From assembly GCF_965363235.1 (NCBI RefSeq), contig NC_134845.1, positions 68,973,261 through 69,037,260 on the forward strand: 64,000 bases of DNA. Reading direction: 5' to 3'. Made by a program: the position numbers and the translations under genes. Position 1 is the first letter of the stretch. Each line of letters starts with the position of its first letter. Shown here piece by piece: positions 26,101 to 38,100 of this stretch. The DNA is from Mytilus galloprovincialis. Its lineage: Eukaryota > Mollusca > Bivalvia > Mytilida > Mytilidae. The notes under the pieces are model-generated. The model was not told where the DNA came from. It saw only the letters and a program-made list of their open reading frames with translations, and did no database searches.

Positions 26101-29100
26101 TCATAACCTTTCAACTTAAACGTTACTTTTGCCACTTTTAGCCAAATTCGTATACTTCAGCATACGTTTACCTGATTCGCAGTGAGATCCAGTGTGGGAA
26201 GCCGGACAAATGCAACTGTAATTGAACACACCATCAACACAAGATCCGTTGTTTTCACATTTAACACCATCACAGAAATCGATTTCTATTAGGATATAGG
26301 CAAAGATATGAATAAATGTTAAGAATCGAACAATAACATTGTATTGCAATGGTTATGCATAGGATGAAAAGTTCAATTTAAGGGGGTGTCCAACACTCTA
26401 ATTAAAATAGGTTTGGCTCGTTTAATTTTCATAAAGGTTTGCAAAATATTTACTTTGACCTGTTTACAAAATTATTAAAATTTCTAAAAATTTGAACCGT
26501 TCATTATTCAGTAATAATTTGGTTGGATAAATGTCAGTTTTACTAAAACAAATTTTGATCTTTGAAATGCTTGATTTCCCCTCGTTAATACTAAATGTTT
26601 GTGATTACAACACTCAACTATTTTTAAGAGTGTGTTGTACCCTCTTGAGGAAAAGTCTTCATTAAAAAATATATATTTTAGCTGTGAAGATGTCTTTTGT
26701 ATTTTTTTAATGTTTTATCGTCAATACAGAGAACGATATCACGATTTCCACCAATATGAGAGATGCATCGGTAGTAGGCCTACTTGTACACGAATAAACA
26801 TCGATCAGACGAATTACTCAAAGAAATTTCCTGTTATCACATTATTACATCTTGCAATGATGACTTCTGTAAGAATATTATTTTTTAATAATCTATACTG
26901 GCCACTTATACTACAAATGTTAAATTATTGACGTTATGATTGGTTTAACGCTATTATATGGTGACTCCCTTTGGATCTGTATCAATCAATAAAGTAAGAT
27001 TTCTGACGTCACGTCTAACATTATTGTTGAAGTCATCCATAAATGTAATTGCATTTCATTGATTATTTTTCTACAAAACAGACAAATAGCGGATCAATAT
27101 TTAAGAGTTAAATTTATAAAGTGCAAGGGTGTTGGTCTTCAACTTGACAAGTTTGATGTTGAAATAAAAATGACGTGATTTACAAAAAAGTAAAGACGGT
27201 CAGTAAACTCGCTAAAACGGGTTGTTTGTGATTTTTTTGAAAACCGTTGCATACACTGTTCAGATTGACGACTCAGTATATGTAGTGGTAGCAAACTTAT
27301 TATAATTAAAACCTTCCAACTTGCACGAAATGTTTTCCACTTCAAACCAAATCCTTACACTTTTGACATTAGTTTACCTGATTCGCAGTGAGATCCAGTG
27401 TGGGAAACTGGACAAATGCAACTGTTATTTAACAAACCACCAACACATGTTCCCTCGTTTTCACATATAACACCATCACATAAATCTATCAGGAATGAAG
27501 CATAGTAATGAATAAATATTAAGAGTAGAATACATGCGTTGTATGAACATTGCTATGCATAGAAATAGAAGGTCGAAATTAGGAACAGTCTGTTATACAT
27601 GAGCTTCTAGGTACATTTTATAGAATAGATAATAATGGGCTAAAACACAAAAGAAACGAGAAAAATAAAAATAAAAAGAGAACAAAATAGTGCTTTAAAA
27701 CAGAAAACTCAGACATTATTGAGGGATTTGTATTAGATATTGTGTAAGTATATGTTAAATCGCATTCTCATATCTAATACACATATTTGTATTCAGTTTT
27801 TCACGAAATGGCAATGATTAATCTAGAATATTTTGTTATTTCATCAAACATCGCAATAATAAATGCATGCAAGAATCATAATTTTAGTAAAGAGACGGAA
27901 AGGACCAACCAATAAGATATATTTTATGATCAAGTCACAATATAATTCAATATATAAAAGTTCACAGAATTTAAAATAACATTGGCGTACTCTATTATAA
28001 TCTTGGTATATATGGTGCTCATATTTAGACATACAGCGCTCAGGTACATGATTCTTGTTAAGGAAAGTAATATATTATATATATATATATATAGGTGTAC
28101 GAGTATCGTAATAACTTTTTTGGTAATTATTTTGACTACATAACCATTAATTACTGTCAAATAATGATTAATTAATTTTGTCTTTTTGACGAAAACAAAC
28201 ATAGGAAACATCATACGTATACTTACCATCTACTTTTATTGTAACACATGCTTGGTCAGAGGCTTGTCTGAAAATAATGTCATCTTTTATTAGAATATGA
28301 TGCTATTTAGGGAATGTCTTTGATTGTCATTCATATGTTATACTCCCTTTACTTATCAATAAAGATTGATTAACAATATTGTATCGTCTATTAACAATTA
28401 TTGACATAAACGACTATAAATGTAACTAAACAGAGCTGACAATCACTAGTAGATGAACAAAAGTTTACAATGGTCATTTTGATCCTAAAATTATCTGAAA
28501 AGTCTGAATAATGAACCTTTTAGTGATGCTCTTTCTTTCACTTCAATCAACTCTAAAAATATGAAAACCTACCACAATGTAACCTGTTCTTACCATTCAG
28601 AATGATTTAACGAATTGTTTTGAGTTTGCTGATATTCGTAGGAAGGTTCTCAATGATATGTATATGTATGATTAATGATAGTGTTTATTTGCAAATAAGC
28701 GACTTTACTATACAATTAATTTGTATCATACCTTTTGTCGGATTTAAAACAAGTTGTGAAACTAATTGAATAAGCCCTCGCAGCGATTTAATTTTTCGAG
28801 CTAATGCCGTTTAAAGCAAACACAAATCATTCTGTTAATCTTTTAGTCTCATTCACGGCAGTTTCCTTCGGTAACGTCTAGGAAATTTGCTTGCTGTCAA
28901 TTTATTAATCCTCAGTAGCTTTTCCGTATGAAATTGTTGTGTAACGTTGAAAACACGAATGAAATTTTGAATTAAGGCTGTAAAGATCTATATGCAGGTG
29001 AATTGTCCAAACAGCTATGAATATACAACAGTGGATAATTCTGAACATTAAATAAAAGACCGGAAATTACAGAACAATTTATTGTAGAGTGGTTTCAAAG

Positions 29101-32100
29101 TTTTCAGATAAAAGTTGCCGTTTTATATCAATTTGTAGTAAATAGCTCACCAAAGAGTGTATTGTTACATTCCAATGCTATTGCATTGTTATTACGCTGT
29201 ATTTAATTCAATGGGGATCAAATATCAGTCCCTTAAAAGAGGGACGAAAGAGACCAAAGGGACAGTCAAACTCATAAATCTAAAACAAACTGACAACGTC
29301 ATGGCTACAAATGAAAAAGACAAATAAAAAACAGCACGCATGATACAACATAGAAAACTAAAGAATAAACAACACGAACCCCCCAAAAAAACTAGGGGTG
29401 ATCTCAGGTGCTCCGGAAGGGTAAGCAGATCCTGCCCCACATGTGACAACCGTTGTGTTGCTTATATGATAGTCAAATTCGGTAGGTCACATTCATGAAA
29501 GGGAAGGGGATTTTTGTTACGACGTAAGGAACATATCCGATATCATTTGTGAAACAGTTATTCCATAACGGTCAACCAACTCATGATGGCGTCCGTAAAT
29601 TTTACGAAGGGATGATTTCAACTTTACCATTTGGAACTCTTGGTTTAATAGCTTCCTTGTGAGCAGCAACCCTCTATCAAAAATATCATGATAGGAAATG
29701 CAAGCACGGGAATATCGTATGAATTGGGGGAAATATACCCCGTATGCAGGTGCTGCTGGAATGACATAACAATCATATTTGAGTTATTTGCATTTATTTT
29801 CCATATTTTGTATTTTATTTTGCTTTTATATCTGTTTTGATTGGAGAATCAATGATGTCTCGTGTAGAAGGACGCGGGTCTGGTGTGTCAAATTTGATTG
29901 ACTGACTGATTGATTGTTGGTTGCTTTACTCCGCATAAGCACAAAAAGGCTATATCGCGGCGAGAGCTAATTCGAATATTTTTTACAATTCAAAGCATAT
30001 TTTAAAATAAGACAAAAGAACCTTCATTAAACTAAATCTCTAGACTAAATCAAGTGATTATTTACAAATAAAAATCAACAGTAAGATAACATGATAAAAA
30101 TTAAAATATTTTATAATAAATTCCAATTTCTTTTAAGAATGCAATACTATTTGTAAATGGAACATTATTAAATATATATATTATTGACATTTAAATGATT
30201 CCTACGAATATCAGCAAAGTCAATACAATTAATGAAAAACATGTTTTATAGTATTCTTGCAGTTACAAGGTATACATCGTGGTTCTACTTCATTCTTTAA
30301 AAGATATTCGTGCGTTTCCCGTTATTCTAGTATGACCAAAACGACATCTAGAAATAACACACTGATCTTTTCTGCACATAAAACTATTGAAGGTTTACCT
30401 AAATTAGGTTTAATTTCATGTAATTTATTATCATCTATTTTACTCCATTCATTTGTCAATATATTAAAAACATATTCTCTAATATTAGATTTAAAATCAG
30501 TATATGGTATATCACAGTTAGATAGAGGGTCAAATTTGAATCCAGGTATCTATGGTGAATGTTTGTCAATGTATGAACTTACCCAATGTTGTTCACAGCA
30601 GTATAACAAAATATATGACTTCCGCCTTGAGATGAAGACGGTGTCCATGTTACATTCACATACCACTCCATTCCTGATGACCCGTAGGGTAAAATTCCAG
30701 TTTTAATCATTCCAATGGGTGATACTGTTACAATTTCTGTAATGCTGAAAAAGGTAACCGCTTTTACGAAGAGCTTAATGTTAATCAGGCAAGGCATGAA
30801 AACATGGAAAAGGTGTCGGAGAATTTAACTTAACAATGTGTAACCATTTTATTAAAATGTCATGTACCAAGTCAGAAAAATGGCAATAGTTTATATTATA
30901 GTTTCGTCGTGTGTTACATTTTAATGTTGTTTCTGTTGTGTCGTAGTTTTCCTCTTATATTTGATGTTTTTCCTCAGTTTTAGTTTGTAAATCGGATTTG
31001 TTTTTTTCTAAATCGATTTATGAATTTCGAACATCGGTATACTACTTTTGCCTTTATTTAGGTACAACAATAACTAAATGGTTACTATCATATCACTCCA
31101 TCACAATTAGGAGGATTTATGTGATCAAGCTTGTAAAATCACATTGTAACATTGTAGATGTACTGTAAACTCAGATAAACTTTTTTTTTTATAATGTAGT
31201 TTAACTTTTTTATCTATTAAATTTTATGTGTATACATTAGTTAAAGATTTCCAACAACAATTTCATAACTGAATACTGTGGATCTATAATTTTTCCTGGG
31301 GGATCATTTTCCGTGGGTTGAGGAAAACTTGCGTTTTCGTGGGTTTTTGATTTCGTGGTTTTGCCAATCTTTGCATACAAAACCCAAAGAAAACTGTTAA
31401 TCGTTGAACATTTGAATTCGTGGTTCACATGTACCCACGAAACCACAAAAAATGGTATCTAAGTAATAATAATGAACCCACAGTGGAGAATTTTTACAGT
31501 TAGAATTAAAAATGTTATACAAGATAGATATCAGAATGAGAATATACCAATTTAAAGATTCCTACATCTAATACAATGTAGCTCATTTGATGTTTTTATA
31601 AAGTTTTACATGTTCCTCGCGAATCATGAAACGTTCCATTTATTTAAATAATGGAATGGCGTGAAAGTAGAATATTGCATAATATTTTTGGTGGTCATTT
31701 ACAAACAATACTGAACTACTTGTCCTTTGAATGAGTAATTAACCTGGATATTTACCTAACATTAGTCGATCCACTATTAGCCACAATAGTCTGAAAGAAG
31801 GTTGTGTTTAGTGCTATGGGAGCTACCGAACCATTTAAATTAGAAAGATTCAATTGCAAAACTAGGGGTTTATCATCGCATGAACCCGTTGTTGAAGATA
31901 TGTCGACCAAAAACTGTAGCGGAACACTGCTTAACGGTGTCGCAGTGTCGGAAACAGAATAATCTTCTATCTGCAGTGCAACAGCATGCCAACCAGTACT
32001 CCCCGAGGCAGTGTAGGATAATACACATGAAGTCTAAAAATGATTAATACATTCGAAATTAGTAAAAATCATATCTAGTAAAAAGATTTCCTGAATTTTT

Positions 32101-35100
32101 AAGAATTATCAAAGTGCAACATACAACACAGCGTGTCTCCCAATTATCTCACTCAATAATTTATGAAGTTATTGCTTCAATCGAAGAACACGTCTCTCAT
32201 GTCTTTCTGTGTTGACATGAATAAGCATTGATATGGTCATACTCATAAATTAACTGTCGACGAAACTTTGAATTACTAAATCCTTTTTGCCAAATAGATT
32301 ACCTTAGATGTTTTTGACAAAATTTTAGGACCTTTTGGTCCTCAATTTTTTTTTGAACAAGTCAACTTCGTACTATATTTTGCTTTTTTAACCTCTGTTT
32401 TATTCGATCTTCACTGATGAGTCTTGTGTGAGGAAATACGCGTCTGTCAAAATTACTAAATTTTAAACTTGATATCTATGATTAGTTTATTTTTACTAAA
32501 AGTGATCAATACTATTTCAGAGGATTATTGTTCTGCTTTTTTAGGTGGATATCATACATGTCATAGTCATCGTGTAGGTGAAAAAGATAAAATGAGACTA
32601 CACAAAACGTGTTTTCTTTAGTTTGATGCGGTGAGCATGATTTGCTAATATAATTTTTTTTTTGAGTTCTTGTTGCAAAACACACCATGCGTTGATAGTT
32701 ATTGAACGTGTGACACATTATGGATAATAATATAACATGTCATCTATATATTACTAAGAATATGCATAACAAATAAAATGCATAACTTGCCTCGTTTAAA
32801 ATTGCTCCTGGAAAAGCTTCACAGACACTATAACATTCATTACTCTGTGAATAATTCATGTTATTCATGCTATTAGCCCAACGACATTTAACAATGTCTC
32901 CATCATCGTCTTGCACTGCAGGAAAGCATTATTTTATTTAAATTCAAAGACCAAAAAAAAAAAATGACAGGTATACCATTTCTATTTAAATGAAAAAGTA
33001 AACTAATAGAAATATCGAACACATTTGAAGACTCCTTGTTTAATGGGAAGAAAAAAAAAAAACCAAAAGTTCAAACACATAAAAAATTTAAACACAACTG
33101 CTTTTTTGTAGACTTCGTGCAAGCATTTCCTTATTAGGAAAATGGTTGATTAAACATGTTTTTATATCTAACAAAACCTCTTACTTGTATTACTTTCGTG
33201 TATAATTTTATTATATGGAAAAATGTATGAGCAAAACAAATACACACAATAAGAAAAACTTGTCAAATATTTGAGTACAGCAGTCAACATTGTGTTATAG
33301 TCTTAATCACTATAAAACAAAAAGTCGACAAAGAAAAACAAAAAGGAAAGAGTATGCTATTTGTTAAACATTCAATAATTGAGGTAAATAAATACCCAAT
33401 GAAGGCAACAGTAGTATACCGCTGTGCAAAATGAATAATTTTTTTTGTGACAAACAAAACTAATGCAATCTGATTTATATCAATAAAGCTTAAATTTTGA
33501 TTAAAATCGAAAATTTATCTAAATTTTCGAAGAAAAAAAAACGAACATCAAGGTAAATTTAAAAAGAGGAACTCCTCTCTCCTTAAAAACTATTTTCATT
33601 GACGACTCATGTTTACAAAAAGGACATTTAGATTACCTGGTATTGTAAGTGAATAAGAACATCCATACTTAAAGCGAACAATTGGTTGCATTGCAGAAAT
33701 AGGTGATGTGTTGATTTTGCCAGTATCGTTCCTAATAGAGAGATTCGCAGTAACAAGCAGTATCCAACTACTATCTCTGCCAACTACAAGAGTACTTATC
33801 CAACAACAGCTACTGTATCTGCAAATATATATTAATCTATAGATAAACAAACGAACAATTTATAGTTTTATTAAGATTTTTGATCGATTTATGTCATCTC
33901 ACATTGCTACCTTGCAATATTTGCAAAACTCACAAGGGCGATTTGAGGGTAGAAATATAGTCGTTGTATGTCTCCCTCCGACTGGAAGTAAACTATTTTC
34001 CGAAATATGTGACGTCTGTTAAACACGATTTCTTTCTAAATTATTATCCTCTATTAGTATTATATCAGCAATCAAAGAAAGGCGTCAAATATATTGTGAA
34101 GCTGCATATTCTAGAGGTGGCGTGAATCAAATGTGGATACCTAAAAATTCAAAAGATCTTTTAGAGTACATACAATCTAACTCCCTTTCATCTTGTAATA
34201 GTATTAAAACATTGGACTTTTCTACACTTTACACAAGTATTCCACATTCCAAACTAAAAGACAAGTTGAAAGAGTTTGTATTGCTTTATTTCATGAAAAA
34301 GAATGGCCAACGTAGATACAAGAAAGGAATTAATTCTATTTTGTAAAGGATCACTCTGATTAAAAAAAAATAATCTCTGAAACTGACATTTTCAAGATGC
34401 TTGATCTTTTGATTGACAACATATTTGTTAAATTTGGAGGACGTGTTTTTCAACAGACTATCGGCATTCCAATTGAAACAAATTGTGCACCTCTTCTTTC
34501 CGACTTGTTTCTTTATTATTATGAGGCTGACTTCATACAGGAACTTCTTCGGAAGAAATATAAGAAGTTATCAATATCCTTTAACTCTAATTTCCGCTAT
34601 ATAGATGATGTTCTTGCACTGAATAATTCAAAATTTGGTGACTATGTGGAACGCATCTATCTCATTGAACTATTGATAAAGAATACAACAGATACAATTA
34701 AGTCGGCCTCATATCTTGACTTATATCTAGAAATTGACAATGAGGGTCGGTTGAAAACAAAACTTTACGACAAAAGAGATGAGTTCAGCTTTCCAATTGT
34801 AAACTTTCCATTTCTAAGTAGCAAATTTCCAGCAGCAGCTGCATACGGTGTATATATCTCCTAATTGATACGATATTCCCGTGCTGGCATTTCCTATAAT
34901 GATTTTATTGGTAGAGGGTTTTTGCTCACAAGGACGCTATCAAATCAAGAGTTCCAAATGGTGAAGTTCAAATAATTACTTCGTAATTGTTACGGACGCC
35001 ATCACGAGTTGGTTGACTTTTATGGAGTAACCGTTTCACAAATGATATCGGATATGTTTCTTACGTCGTTACTACAATCCCTTCCCTTTCATGAATGTGA

Positions 35101-38100
35101 CTTACCGAATTAAACTATTTACGGGATTTGTTATCACATAAGCAACACGACTGGTGCAACATGTGGAGCAGGATCTGCTTACCCTTCCGGAGCACCGGAT
35201 ATCACCCCTAGTTTTTGGTTGGGTTCGTGTTGTCTATTTTTAGTTTTCTGTGTAGTGTCATGTGTACTATTGTTTGTCTGTATGTTTTTTTTTCATTTTA
35301 TAGCCATGGCGTTGTCAGTGTATTTTAGATTTACGAGTTTGACTGGCCCTCTCGTATCTTTCATCCCTCTCTGTATCTCCCTCATGCAAAGCTCTGATTC
35401 CTTTCACGGATTTGGCTATACTTTTTGGACTATAGCTCTTCATCTTTTATATAAGCTTTGGATTTTACATATTTTAGCCACGAGCATCACTGAAGAGACA
35501 TGTATTGCCGAAATGCGCATCTGGTGCAGAAAAATTGGTACCGTTAATGTTATTAAATATGAAAATGTGTTTTTTCCTGATTTTTCTTGCTCCAATAGTA
35601 TTGAAGTGGACACTATTTGATGCGGATTTTATATTCATGTATATTAGTTGACCCTTCAACCTGATATTTTTCTCTATACTTTTATATACTAGTTTTGACA
35701 CTACTTTCATATTTGTTATAAGTATCATTCCACTGTTTAATTTGAACAGATTGATGAATTAAAACTATGACTTAAAGGAATTGTATTGAGATATATTCAT
35801 TAAGGACTTTACTTTGTGTTGATCGCTTATGTTTTAAGAACCAAAGTGTGTTATACATACACCTTCATATTAGAAGGACATCCCATACAATTATTTTTTT
35901 CAAGAATTAAGAATTAGCAATAACTTACCCCGCAAGATACCGTATGCAATGCCTGCCCCAAGTCAGAAGCCTGTAATTCAGCGCTAGTCATTTGTTGATG
36001 TGTTACATATGTGTTTTTCTTTCATGTTTTTTTTACATTAATTATGACGTTAGTTTTCTCTTTTGCATTGTTTTACAATTGTCATTTCGGAGCCTTATAC
36101 AGCTGAATATGTTGTATGGGCTTTTCTCGTTGTTGAAGGCCGCACGGTAACCTACAGTTGTTAATTTCCGTGTCACTACAAAACACTCTTATTTGCAATC
36201 ACACCATATCTTCTTTTATGCATATCTATAATGCATATACGAATTTTTAATTAGATGAATAGACAAACAGACTAATCTTCGCCATTGTAGGGTTTTGTAA
36301 CGAACGAAATGTCATCGTAATTTAAGTAATGAAGTTTAACAAAAGAACTCGATTTGATCAACGTTAGTTTTTGTTTATTTAAATTATATTGTTCAAAATA
36401 ATGAACCTAATACCTAATATATGATTTTCAACAATTAGATGTATTAGGTGAAACAATGCAGTCATATTTCACCTTAAGTGAGTTAGATACATGCAGACCT
36501 TGAACTGGTATAAGTACGAATACACTTGTGTATTATAATGAGAGACGCCTTTATATCGAAATACAGATATGAACAATAGAATAAGTATTGATATGAAAAT
36601 GAATACGAAACAATTCAAAAAATGTTCTTTTAGAATGTGCAAGTGATTTGTCCTTTTAATATTATTAAACCAGTTTATTGTGTCCATCAATAATACAATT
36701 TATAATGATCTTACATTAAACAGAAAGAGCACCGACTTAGGTATAATTATGTAGCAGAAAAGATGTATTTATGAATTAAAAATTGTGTTAACGTGATCGT
36801 GAAAAAATCATTTTTGTTTTTTTGCCTTCATTTGTCATTTGTAAGTATTCGATTTCGTTTGTACTGAAAAATTAGTAAGATCATAGTTAAAAAAGGGAAT
36901 TAACAGTTTACTTTCATTCATTAGAAAACAATTTACCCGAGCTGAAATATGTTGTCCGACGTTGGAACAGTATAATATATGCTCCGTTGACCAGCTGACC
37001 AGTTCTCATCTACGCTATAATCAGTGCAGTAGTAAGACATAGGGTTAACTATAGATCCACTACATCCATGATAGCAAGCCAAAACTCCTTCTCCATTCAA
37101 TATGTCTCCATTTATAATGTTGCTGTCATTACACATGTGACTTCTGGAATAATCTCTACGGAATGCTAATCTGTATGATATTTCTATTTCCTAGATTGAA
37201 AATAAGTATAGATCATTTCATTTAATATCATGTTCAAAATAATTGCATGTTGCATACGTCATATTTTTCTACCTTTGTTAAATCTTCTACGATTCTTGTT
37301 TTTATGCTTACTAGCAACATATTATAATTATTTGCGCAGGTAGAAAAAGAACATGCGAGTTTAGGAACAAATTAAGTTAACTGAAAAGCCTAAACATTAT
37401 CTGTTTTAAACTTTGCCCTTCTTAGGCATGTAAGGCTTTATAATTATTTTGTTCTCAACGTCACTGGTGAGTCTTATGGATATAAAACGCGTGTCTGGTG
37501 TATTGAAATATAAGCATGGTACCTTTCATAATTATAGTATCTAGAACGCTGTTTGATGGTCACAATATTTTTTCCTGTTTTGTTTTATTTCTTAACAGAC
37601 GAACTAAATAAGTTTAATATTTATAAGCTATATTTTTGAATTCCTTATAGTCCAAACAAACATTTAATGGTTTAACTTATTTACAGACGTTATATCAATG
37701 GCATATTCACTAGCATTTGATAATATCAGATTTCATTTGTATACAGTTTTGTTTTGACAACCAGATAAATCTTTATTTTTGGTGGAATGCAAACCTAGAA
37801 TTAAAAAAGCATCAAGTGAATCATTTTATGCATTGAATAATATGGTTTATGATTGGTCTTAAATTGATATCAAAATATTGCCGACGTTTTCTTAAATGTA
37901 AGGATTGATATAGTTGCATCTGTTTATAACAAATATTGAATCCTTTGGGGAGTAATAGTCGTATTAAAAGGGAAACAACGATGCCGGATTGTTTAGTTAC
38001 ATGTACGAAAATGCGATATATTTTCAATCACATCATTATAAAAAGTATAAGAAATTTTACCTTAGTTCCCGACTGTTTCCATGTTATTATTCCTCCTCTG

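Noticed and set aside
30257-30706. 149-residue plus-strand ORF
   Set aside because: It is antisense to receptor exon 6 and runs through intron sequence; no domain is recognisable.
35219-35620. 133-residue plus-strand ORF with hydrophobic stretch
   Set aside because: It falls wholly in the untranslated tail of the Penelope-like element; the same frame appears in the fragments at 29225 and 57597.
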